From Verrucomicrobiota bacterium (GTDB taxonomy: Bacteria > Verrucomicrobiota > Verrucomicrobiia > Limisphaerales > UBA9464): a stretch of DNA of 6,755 bases. Each line of letters opens with the position of its first letter. Position 1 is the stretch's first letter. The position numbers were made by a program, and so were the translations under genes. The notes beneath the pieces were generated by a model, which ran no database searches, was not told where the DNA came from, and saw only the letters and a program-made list of their open reading frames with translations. Where the stretch lies: positions 1 through 6,755 of the forward strand of contig CANHYD010000127.1 in assembly GCA_947464705.1 (NCBI GenBank), in the 5' to 3' direction. Shown here in pieces: positions 1 through 5,956 of this stretch.

Positions 1-29
1 TTCAGCTTCAACCCATCCGGCTGATGAAC

Positions 30-270
30 TCAGCGGCTTTGAACCGCGTTGTTCGTAAGAACGAGAACAGTTAAGCCTAGGACCTTGAGACTGACAATAC
101 CTTTTTGGAAAAAAGTTTCAAAATCCTCCGCTAGGGCCTGTTTCATTGGGGTTTTTGCAGTGAATTGGCTGCGATATTTTTCACGCACGACACTCACCGC
201 GCTCTCAATTGTTGCGAAGACAGCTTTGCCGACGGGCTAGGGCTTGTGGGTTTTCGGACAGTTGAGCCAT
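30..270 (-). pseudogene. possible frameshifted small gene, unknown function
   Basis: An ATG at 268-270 has a good Shine-Dalgarno (GAGGGG on the minus strand, 278-283) seven bases upstream. Its frame reads MAQLSENPQALAR, then seven more residues (RQSCLRNN region) and stops after 21 codons. A neighbouring frame, open from just after a TAG at about 236-238 down to TGA at 30-32, carries a protein-like stretch with segments such as ESAVSVVREKYRSQF, MKQALAEDFETFFQKG and a hydrophobic end GIVSLKVLGLTVLVL. Dropping one base between those points would join the two into a protein of about 79 residues. I do not recognise the family. It could be a decayed gene, a one-base sequence error, a real 21-residue leader peptide, or chance. 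The region is less GC-rich than the genes downstream. Confidence 0.3.
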
Positions 271-274
271 GATC

Positions 275-299
275 AAACCCCTCTTTTGCTGGGGTTTTT
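275..299. promoter_or_regulatory. hairpin overlapping a ribosome binding site, or plus-strand terminator
   Basis: AAACCCC (275-281) and GGGGTTT (291-297) form a perfect 7-base-pair stem around a 9-base loop. Read on the plus strand it is followed by T residues (295-299 is TTTTT, partly in the stem), as in a short intrinsic terminator. Read on the minus strand, one arm contains the GAGGGG sequence in front of the ATG at 270, so folding would hide that ribosome binding site. Both readings are inference from the sequence alone. Confidence 0.35.
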
Positions 300-503
300 G
301 AAGATTCGCTAGAATTTGGCTCCAGTGAGCAGCTCGGGAACCCTCATTGGGGAAAGCCCCCCCCCCGCGGACCAGATCCCCAACGGACTCCCCTAAGGGC
401 TCCACCGTCGGATCGGGAGTGGTCGATTTCCCGGGGTTGGGTCGATGCCTCACGCCCCCTTGATCTCCTTTATCTGCCGGCCCGATTCGGAGTAGGTTTT
501 CCT
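300..503. other. intergenic region upstream of miaE, no gene seen
   Basis: No convincing coding frame, tRNA or promoter hexamer pair was found here. The minus-strand open frame crossing it (to 453) is rich in Pro, Gly, Ser and Arg and looks like non-coding translation. The stretch contains a run of ten C at 357-366. GGAGTAGG at 489-496 lies shortly before the miaE start and is a plausible ribosome binding site for it. Confidence 0.5.
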
Positions 504-1076
504 ATGCTGATGCTGCGCCGTTCGGTCGATTTGGAGTGGGCTCCGCGCGTGACCCGCTCTCTGCACGAGTTGCTGGTGGATCACGCCCATCTGGAACGCA
601 AGGCGGCAACGACGGCCATTCAGCTTGAGAAGTACCGGGAGCTTTTCCCGAAGGTGCACACCCTCAACCGTATTGCGATTGAGGAACTGCAGCACTTTGA
701 GTTGGTGCTGGGATTGCTGGAGCAGCGTGGCTGGGGGTTTGGTCAACCTCAGCGGAGTGAATGGATCACAGGCATGATGCGGGGCATCCGTCAGGGACGT
801 CGCGAATCGGCCATCGACCACTTGGTGGTATGCGCTTTGATCGAGGGACGGAGCTGCGAGAAGTTCCAAATCCTCGCTGCCCACCTGGCCGAGACGGAAC
901 CAGATCTCTCACACTTCTATCGGTCGCTGGTGGAGTCGGAGGGCAACCATTACGCCTCCTACCTCATTATGGCCCGGGAAATCGACCTGGAGGAGACTGA
1001 AGCCCGTTTGGATTGGTTCCTCGACCGCGATAGCGATCTGATGGCAGATCGACATGACTTGTGCATCCTGCACTAG
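504..1076 (+). CDS. miaE: tRNA-(ms2io6A37) hydroxylase, MiaE family
   Basis: The 190-residue protein belongs to the MiaE family of non-haem diiron monooxygenases, which use O2 to hydroxylate the isopentenyl group of ms2i6A at tRNA position 37, after MiaA and MiaB have acted. The ferritin-like four-helix ligand set is visible: E31 in DHAHLERKAA, an ExxH in EELQHF (E61, H64), E114 in ALIEGRSCEKF, and a second ExxH in ESEGNH (E146, H149). The length is close to that of the shorter MiaE proteins (about 200 residues), without the N-terminal extension of the enterobacterial enzyme. The ATG at 504 follows GGAGTAGG with suitable spacing; an ATG two codons later is possible. It is monocistronic as far as seen and converges with the membrane protein gene, whose stop lies 11 bases beyond its own. 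Presence implies an oxygen-using host. Family assignment is confident; the exact substrate is inferred from family. Confidence 0.9.
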   Translation: MLMLRRSVDLEWAPRVTRSLHELLVDHAHLERKAATTAIQLEKYRELFPKVHTLNRIAIEELQHFELVLGLLEQRGWGFGQPQRSEWITGMMRGIRQGRRESAIDHLVVCALIEGRSCEKFQILAAHLAETEPDLSHFYRSLVESEGNHYASYLIMAREIDLEETEARLDWFLDRDSDLMADRHDLCILH

Positions 1077-1087
1077 CCGGAATCCGG
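1077..1087. repeat. 11-base interrupted palindrome filling a convergent gap
   Basis: CCGGAATCCGG occupies exactly the 11 bases between the stop codons of miaE (+) and the membrane protein gene (-). The arms CCGGA and TCCGG are perfect but the centre is only one base, too short for a hairpin loop unless the stem opens. There is no T-tract, so a terminator role is not supported. Confidence 0.4.
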
Positions 1088-2020
1088 TCACTGGGGAATC
1101 GGTGAGAGCGCGGTTCTGCGACAGTCGTGGCAAGCCCTCGCCTGCCCGGTGAATTGAGCGCGACAGCGCGGGCAATATTGCGTGTTGGTGGGGTCCGCAG
1201 CCTTGGGAGGCGTGTCCCAGGAGGCGGGTTCGATTCCCCGCTGTCGAGCCAGCGTCTCAATGGCCCCACGAACCTCGGCAGAACTGGATTCATCCGCAGT
1301 GATGGGACTGCCCACGGAAAGCGGTGGGATGACCGGGTAGCGTGAGCGACGCCACTCGGCAGCCGCCAAGTCTTCCCACCCCCGGAAGTTCGGAAGTGCC
1401 GCCGCCACCGCCAACGGGTGAAAGCCCTCCAAGGCCTGCTTTTGGGACAAATCCCAAGACCGGATGGCTGCCAACGGAGAAAGGCATGCGGAAAGCACCA
1501 GTCTGAGACGCTCGTCTCCAGACTCGAAGAACAGTCGGCCGTGGATTCGGGCGAGGATCCAAGCGTTGGTGGTCATAAGGATCAACGCTCCTGAGATCAA
1601 AGCCCCAAGCATCGGCTGGAGTCCCAGCCACTGCAGCAGCAGTGGGCACACGAGCCAGAGGAGCACCCAGAGGCCCCATGAGGTCCAGCGGAGCGGTTGG
1701 AGGGCGCTCTCCACGCTCTGAAGCCGTCGCTCAATGTCCGGCACGCTGAAGGAAGCGTCGACAGGAGGTCTGCCGGTGATCGAACCCATGGATGGGGCTG
1801 CGGGAATGGACAACCGGACCAAATAGGCCCGGCCCAGTTGGGGCATCGGGTAAACCCAGTGCAGCGAACCGCGTGAGGACGAGAGCAGTCCTCCTTGAGT
1901 CAGGGCTTCCCACCCCCGCCCCCGACGCCTGAAAAGCCAGGCGTCAGGTCGCACCCAGACCAAGAACTCGGACAAATACAGCAACAGGAGGCACCCCAAG
2001 AGCATCGGCACCGGGATCAT
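1088..2020 (-). CDS. membrane protein with C-terminal zinc ribbon, family not recognised
   Basis: The 310-residue protein starts with a hydrophobic segment (about 4-23), followed by a soluble region of about 90 residues. Two further membrane spans lie at about 114-131 and 135-157, then a mostly hydrophilic region follows. The C-terminus holds a zinc ribbon: CPRC (C283, C286), ten residues, then CHDC (C297, C300), with only ten residues after it. I do not recognise the family; short zinc ribbons on small membrane proteins occur in many unrelated groups and may bind metal, nucleic acid or protein. The ATG start is well supported by GGGGAGG a few bases upstream. The start lies 21 bases after the stop of the beta-CASP gene, so the two are very probably co-transcribed. 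The zinc ribbon makes it likely that the C-terminus is cytosolic, which is inference. Confidence 0.8.
   Translation of the reverse strand: MIPVPMLLGCLLLLYLSEFLVWVRPDAWLFRRRGRGWEALTQGGLLSSSRGSLHWVYPMPQLGRAYLVRLSIPAAPSMGSITGRPPVDASFSVPDIERRLQSVESALQPLRWTSWGLWVLLWLVCPLLLQWLGLQPMLGALISGALILMTTNAWILARIHGRLFFESGDERLRLVLSACLSPLAAIRSWDLSQKQALEGFHPLAVAAALPNFRGWEDLAAAEWRRSRYPVIPPLSVGSPITADESSSAEVRGAIETLARQRGIEPASWDTPPKAADPTNTQYCPRCRAQFTGQARACHDCRRTALSPIPQ
1121..1174 (-). other. zinc ribbon coding segment (CPRC-x10-CHDC)
   Basis: These bases encode residues 283-300 of the membrane protein, with two CxxC knuckles separated by ten residues. The spacing fits a treble-clef or zinc-ribbon metal site. It lies at the extreme C-terminus. 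Confidence 0.75.
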
Positions 2021-2041
2021 GATTCGACCTCCCCGCAGTGA

Positions 2042-3439
2042 TTACAGGTCCAAGGCCTGGCCCGGTGCCGGTTGCAGCACTTGGATCTTGGGGTGGCGAG
2101 TCTGGATCTGCTCACAGATCCAAGCCTTAGCCTGGGTGTCACCATGCCCCAATACGACCACTCGGGGATTCACCTCGGTCACCATGTTCATGAGGTCGTC
2201 CCGATTGGCGTGCGCGGTCAGGTCGAAATCGAAGACTTCGCAGTTCCGGTTGAGCTTTCCGACCGAGGGGCTGAAATGGAATCGCTCGCCCGGCTTGGCC
2301 GCTTTGAGTCGACCACCGGGGGTCTCCGAGTCGGCGTAACCCACAAAGAAGATGCCATGGCGTTCTTCGCCCACGATCCGGGCTGCCAACGCGTGGGCCC
2401 CGGTGTTTTCGCTCATCATGCCTGCCGTCATCACAAAGATCCGCCCGCCACGTAGCGACATGGATTCGATGTCGTTGGTGGACACCACCTGGATGTTCAG
2501 CGCATGGGTGAGCTTGAGGTTGGGATGATGCCGGTTGGTCCGGTTAGACTGGAGATCGTAGATTTCGGTGAAGACTCGTCCCAAACCACCGATGTAGACC
2601 GGTTGTTCGCGAAGTTTTCCCGAACGCATCAATAGGGCTAGGTAGGCGAGGATCTCTTGGGTGCGACCCAGCGCAAAGGCTGGGATGAGCACCGTACCCT
2701 TGCGAGCCAGAACCCGGTTGATCCCCTCAGCCAGGCGCTCCAGTTCCTGGTCCCGACTGAAGTTCGGAGGCAATTGACGAGCTCCGCGCGTCGTTTCCAT
2801 CACCAACACATCGGCCCGGACCCCCTCGAAGTCCGCAGCGCGGAGGAGGGTCTGATCGTGAAAACAGACATCGCCCGAGTAGAAGAGACTTTGCTTACGG
2901 CCCCGCACCAGAACGCCAGCCGAGCCCAAGGCGTGACCCGCGTCGAATAATTCCAAAGTCGGTCCATGTCGACGCCCCGGAGCAGCTCCCTGGGTGCGGG
3001 CAAACTGAGCCCACTCAACCTCGCGACGGTAGCCGAAGCCCTGAAAGACCGGAGCGTAATCGTCCACCTCCTCATGCGTGTAGAGGGGGTATTCGCGTAT
3101 CCCCAACTCATCGCGCTGGCGCATCATCACGTTGACCGAATTGTGCAGGACCCGCTCAACGATGAAGTAGCTCAAGTCCGTCATGAGCACCCGTGCGTGG
3201 GGGAAATACTGCAGGGCTACGGGCAAAGACCCGACATGATCATGGTGGCAGTGGGTCAGCGCGATGGCGTCAACCTCCAGGTCCTTCACCGATTCATAGA
3301 GTGGGAGAGAGGAAAGGCCTTCGCGCTTCGGGTGAGTCCCGGCGTCCATCAAAAGCTGGTGACCATCGACAGAGAGCATCCAGGCGCTGGCTCCGATGTC
3401 GTTGTCCGGGTTGAGGTTCGTGATCCGCATCGCAGACAT
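2042..3439 (-). CDS. MBL-fold/beta-CASP nuclease-like protein
   Basis: This is a metallo-beta-lactamase fold protein with an inserted beta-CASP domain, the architecture of RNA-processing nucleases such as CPSF73/Ysh1 and their bacterial relatives. Numbering from the ATG at 3439 (465 residues), the metal site is visible as HCHHDH (63-68), DAGHALG (H169) and YSGD (D190). The beta-CASP signatures follow: METTRG (E215, motif A), IPAFALGRTQE, FVMTAGMMSE, DLTAHAN (H409, motif B) and LGHGD (H432, motif C). All expected metal ligands are present, so it should be catalytic, probably as an RNA endo- or exonuclease. A GTG at 3461-3463 would add eight Gly/Pro-rich residues, and an ATG at 3428-3430 begins right at the conserved MRITNLNPD; none has a strong Shine-Dalgarno. 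It follows the kinase gene by about 70 bases and precedes the zinc-ribbon gene by 21. Substrate is unknown. Confidence 0.85.
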   Translation of the reverse strand: MSAMRITNLNPDNDIGASAWMLSVDGHQLLMDAGTHPKREGLSSLPLYESVKDLEVDAIALTHCHHDHVGSLPVALQYFPHARVLMTDLSYFIVERVLHNSVNVMMRQRDELGIREYPLYTHEEVDDYAPVFQGFGYRREVEWAQFARTQGAAPGRRHGPTLELFDAGHALGSAGVLVRGRKQSLFYSGDVCFHDQTLLRAADFEGVRADVLVMETTRGARQLPPNFSRDQELERLAEGINRVLARKGTVLIPAFALGRTQEILAYLALLMRSGKLREQPVYIGGLGRVFTEIYDLQSNRTNRHHPNLKLTHALNIQVVSTNDIESMSLRGGRIFVMTAGMMSENTGAHALAARIVGEERHGIFFVGYADSETPGGRLKAAKPGERFHFSPSVGKLNRNCEVFDFDLTAHANRDDLMNMVTEVNPRVVVLGHGDTQAKAWICEQIQTRHPKIQVLQPAPGQALDL

Positions 3440-3466
3440 GGATAGCCCCGGAATCCCCCCCACCGC

Positions 3467-3483
3467 AAACGCGGAAAGCGTTT
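3467..3483. repeat. short hairpin between kinase and beta-CASP genes
   Basis: AAACGC (3467-3472) and GCGTTT (3478-3483) form a 6-base-pair stem around GGAAA. It lies between the kinase stop (3509) and the start of the beta-CASP gene, directly before the alternative GTG start. It is too weak and lacks the T-run needed to call a terminator in the minus direction. It could be a processing site or leader structure, or chance. Confidence 0.3.
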
Positions 3484-3508
3484 ATTCGCCACCCGAGGCT
3501 CCGGCCAA

Positions 3509-5014
3509 TCAGGGCTCCGAGGGCGATTGGAGCACCAAACTGGCCACCAATCCCCGTTCCTGACCTCGGGTCAATTCAAGGCGCCCCTGACAGGCCGCCA
3601 TGCAGGTCTTCACAATGGCCAAACCTAGGCCTGTGCCACCGGTGTCGCTCGAACGGGATTGATCTGGCCGATAGAACGGTTCACCCAACCGGTCTAATTC
3701 GGATTCCGACACTCCGGGACCGGAGTCAACCACACGCCAGATCACTTCATGCGGGCCCGATGAAAAGGCTTCGATCCGGATCGGGCCTTGGGCGGCCGCG
3801 TGATTTCGGGCGTTCCGCAGGAGATTCCCCATGGCTCGCTCGACCAGTTCCGGATGTCCCAGGGCTAACAACTCCTCGGGCACCTGCACCGTAAGATCGG
3901 CCGCCTCGGGCATCTCCCGAGCCACCACCCGACGGGTCATTTCAGCCATAGGGAACGGCATCATCTCCGCATTGGTGGGCTTCAATGCCGCCTTGGAAAA
4001 CTGCAGCAACTCGTTCACCAAGGTCGACATGTGACGAACTTCCTCCCGCACGTCGTCCACATAGGAACGGGTGTTGTCGTCGGCGCGCTGCTCCAAGATG
4101 CCGAGAGCCATTTCCATGCGGGCTAGGGGCGAGCACAACTCGTGGGCGACATCGCCCAGAAACCGCTTCTGCCCGCTCACCAAGCCTTCCAAGCGGACGG
4201 ACATGCGATTGATCGCACCGCCCAAGCGTCCCAACTCGTCTCCGCGCGCTTCGGGCACCACGGTATTGAAACGCCCCTCGGCGATGCGCTCGGTGGCGGC
4301 CGATATTTGAGAAACGGATCGAGTGATACCCCGAACAAATGGGAACCACCACAGCACTGAGACGGCGATCACCGCCGAGGCGGCCCAGAACCAGGATTGG
4401 ACATCGAAGAACAAACCGCCTGCCGACAAGGTCTCCGAGACCATCGCCATCCGAAGCCCGCGCGGAAGACCGGGGCCACGAATCGGATTGCTATGGATCA
4501 ACCAATACTTTGCTGGACTACCCGCCCGGGCAAAGACTCGCCCCCCTCCCATCGAGGACCGAGGCCCTGATCGCGGGGGTGGCGGCCCGAGGGCTCCCTT
4601 CGGCCCCGGCTCGAAATGATCCTCGGGAGGCTGCCCCGGCGGAGGCCCCGACCTTCGGTTATCAAACCCGGAACCCGACTGGGCCAAGGCTCGGAGGCGA
4701 AGCACCAACTCGGCGGGCACCTCCAGCTTGGCTCCCAAAAAGAGGGAACCGTCCTCCCGCAGCAGCATCAAACGAACCGGATAGGCTTCTTCGAAGCGGG
4801 CCATGGCCCCTTCCCATTCCACCATGGGGCGGTCTCGCAATTCGGCCATCAGCGCCCCGGCTGGAGCCTGCGAACGATCTCCAGCGGCACGACCCAGCAG
4901 GGATTCCCCGCCGAGCTCGGTCCACAGAAAAACCCCAAAGGTGCCCCCCAGAATGAGCAGGTTCAGGAGCAACCAAATAAGAATTCGACCAAAAAGCGGC
5001 AGTCGGAGGGTCAT
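3509..5014 (-). CDS. sensor histidine kinase, CpxA-like, with Pro-rich extracytoplasmic domain
   Basis: The 501-residue kinase has a first membrane span at about 9-31, an extracytoplasmic domain at about 32-206, and a second span at about 207-227. A HAMP linker follows (about 228-280), then the H-box (FLGDVAHELCSPLAR, phospho-acceptor H291). The ATPase domain has the N-box NLLRNARNHA (397-406), G1 DSGPG (430-434), F-box FYRP (447-450) and G2 GGTGLGLAI (459-467). The organisation matches CpxA and EnvZ, and the 'HELCSP' form resembles CpxA-like kinases outside the Enterobacteria. The sensor domain contains a low-complexity Pro/Gly stretch at 123-152 that should be disordered. The ATG overlaps the response regulator stop as ATGA, so the two genes are translationally coupled. 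It should autophosphorylate at H291 and transfer to D65 of its neighbour. The stimulus is not known; the periplasmic loop and the divergent EF-hand gene suggest an envelope or ionic signal. Confidence 0.93.
   Translation of the reverse strand: MTLRLPLFGRILIWLLLNLLILGGTFGVFLWTELGGESLLGRAAGDRSQAPAGALMAELRDRPMVEWEGAMARFEEAYPVRLMLLREDGSLFLGAKLEVPAELVLRLRALAQSGSGFDNRRSGPPPGQPPEDHFEPGPKGALGPPPPRSGPRSSMGGGRVFARAGSPAKYWLIHSNPIRGPGLPRGLRMAMVSETLSAGGLFFDVQSWFWAASAVIAVSVLWWFPFVRGITRSVSQISAATERIAEGRFNTVVPEARGDELGRLGGAINRMSVRLEGLVSGQKRFLGDVAHELCSPLARMEMALGILEQRADDNTRSYVDDVREEVRHMSTLVNELLQFSKAALKPTNAEMMPFPMAEMTRRVVAREMPEAADLTVQVPEELLALGHPELVERAMGNLLRNARNHAAAQGPIRIEAFSSGPHEVIWRVVDSGPGVSESELDRLGEPFYRPDQSRSSDTGGTGLGLAIVKTCMAACQGRLELTRGQERGLVASLVLQSPSEP
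4559..4648 (-). other. Pro/Gly-rich low-complexity segment in the kinase sensor domain
   Basis: These bases encode residues 123-152, about half of them Pro or Gly, with runs such as GPPPGQPP and GPPPP. CpxA's periplasmic domain has no such stretch. It divides the sensor domain into an N-terminal part (about 32-120) and a part next to the second membrane span (about 155-206). Confidence 0.7.
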
Positions 5015-5754
5015 TCGGGATCCTCCGGATCGACCATCATGTAACCTGCCGAACGGAGCGTGCGGATGAAGCGCGGATGCTTGGGGTCGTCGTTGAGCTT
5101 TTTGCGAAGGGCCGAGATGTGCACGTCGATGGAACGGTCGAACACGTCGTAGTCCCGCTCCCGAATCTCGTCGAGCAACGCCTCTCGGGTCTTGACCCGT
5201 CCACGGGCCTTGGCCAGCGAGACCAACAGGTCGTACTCCACAGGGGTCAAGCTCAGTGGAACATCCCCGAGGACAGCGGATCGGGAAGCCGGACGAACTC
5301 GCAGTGGGCCCACGACAACTTCGACTTCCGAAGTGGCATCCGGCCCCGGGGCGCGGACCGTGCGTCGAGTGACGGCCCGCAATCGCGCCAAGAGTTCGCG
5401 CGTGGAAAACGTCTTGGGAAGGTAGTCGTCGGCTCCCATTTCCAGACCCACGATGCGGTCGGCTTCGTCACCTCGGGCCGTGAGCATGAGCACCGGCACA
5501 TCGACCTTGGCACGGATCCGCTTGAGAACCTCGAAGCCGTCCAGACCCGGCAGCATGAGATCGAGGAGAATGGCATGCCATGGCTCTCCGACCGCACGGT
5601 CGACACCTTCGGGGCCGGTATGGACGGCCTCCACCGAATACCCCATGGGAGCCAAATAATCACGGATCAGGCGGCACAGCTTCCGGTCATCATCGATGAC
5701 TAGGATGCGGGGCAGCGTATCCCGGGATGTGGAGTCGGCGTGGTTGGTTTTCAT
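5011..5754 (-). CDS. OmpR/PhoB-type response regulator, CpxR-like
   Basis: The 247-residue protein has an N-terminal receiver domain and a C-terminal winged-helix DNA-binding domain. Receiver residues seen are the acidic DDD (21-23), phospho-acceptor D65 in ILLDLMLPG, T92 in MLTARG and K114 in DDYLPKTF. The usual proline after that lysine is Thr (T115). The output domain (about 146-242) includes LTPVEYDLLVSLA, the recognition-helix region DRSIDVHISALRKKL and the wing RTLRSAGYM, closest by pattern to CpxR. I chose the ATG at 5752-5754; an in-frame GTG at 5770-5772 would add six residues. Neither has a clear Shine-Dalgarno. Its TGA overlaps the kinase ATG by four bases. It probably controls its own operon and perhaps the divergent EF-hand gene, whose shared upstream region carries a CpxR-box-like sequence. 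Confidence 0.95.
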   Translation of the reverse strand: MKTNHADSTSRDTLPRILVIDDDRKLCRLIRDYLAPMGYSVEAVHTGPEGVDRAVGEPWHAILLDLMLPGLDGFEVLKRIRAKVDVPVLMLTARGDEADRIVGLEMGADDYLPKTFSTRELLARLRAVTRRTVRAPGPDATSEVEVVVGPLRVRPASRSAVLGDVPLSLTPVEYDLLVSLAKARGRVKTREALLDEIRERDYDVFDRSIDVHISALRKKLNDDPKHPRFIRTLRSAGYMMVDPEDPE

Positions 5755-5956
5755 GAAAGGAGCAAGGGCCACCCGTCGGACGCGATGTGGGTCAGGCTAG
5801 TGGGCACCCCAAAGAACCCGACATTTATTTACGCCTGCTTAACAATTTTTCCTGCGAGGCACATCATTTCGTTACAGAGGTGGACTCTTATGGTGTCACA
5901 ACGACAGGGCGACGGTTCGCCCAATGTCCGCGAGCAACACACACCATCGATACTCC
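5755..5956. promoter_or_regulatory. divergent promoter region between response regulator and EF-hand genes
   Basis: This 202-base gap separates two genes transcribed away from each other, so it must hold promoters for both unless they lie further inside. Its middle (about 5821-5895) is notably AT-rich against GC-rich surroundings. TTAACA (5839-5844) resembles a -35 element for the EF-hand gene, but I see no convincing -10 at the right distance. No assignment of transcription starts is justified. Confidence 0.6.
5828..5843. promoter_or_regulatory. candidate CpxR-like tandem binding site
   Basis: Read on the minus strand, this is GTTAA, six bases, GTAAA. The CpxR consensus in Enterobacteria is two GTAAA half-sites separated by about five bases, with some variation tolerated. 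One half-site here is perfect and the other differs by one base. It lies in the AT-rich centre of the divergent region beside the regulator gene. The match is short and could be chance. Confidence 0.35.

Noticed and set aside
3..74. Short open plus-strand frame ending in TAA at 72-74, possibly the C-terminal end of an upstream gene (…IRLMNSAALNRVVRKN…)
   Set aside because: Only about 23 codons are visible, another frame is also open almost as far, and no family pattern is seen. The upstream sequence would decide it.
49..240. 63-codon plus-strand open frame starting at TTG
   Set aside because: Composition rich in Arg, Thr and Ser, no ribosome binding site, and it is antisense to the more protein-like minus-strand frame.
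1160..1251. tRNA-like 3' end: CGACAG (1161-1166) pairing with CTGTCG (1241-1246), a GGTTCGATTCCC T-loop lookalike, a possible long variable arm (1202-1221) and a CCA at 1249-1251
   Set aside because: The T-stem has only three pairs, position 1 is mispaired with 72, and no D-arm or anticodon arm with a 7-base loop can be formed in the space available. The bases also encode the zinc-ribbon end of the membrane protein on the minus strand, whose CxxC pairs are convincing.
2966..3445. 159-codon plus-strand open frame antisense to the beta-CASP gene
   Set aside because: It mirrors the codons of a gene with a full set of metal-binding motifs and shows no domain of its own.
4339..4956. 205-codon plus-strand open frame antisense to the kinase gene
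   Set aside because: Rich in Arg and Pro, typical of an antisense frame in GC-rich coding DNA; the kinase on the other strand has every expected motif.
5077..5703. 208-codon plus-strand open frame antisense to the response regulator
   Set aside because: No recognisable domain or ribosome binding site; the opposite strand encodes a complete CpxR-like regulator.
5924..5956. Upstream ATG extending the EF-hand protein by eleven residues
   Set aside because: The added residues are polar and would bury the signal peptide; the ATG at 5957 begins a typical export signal.
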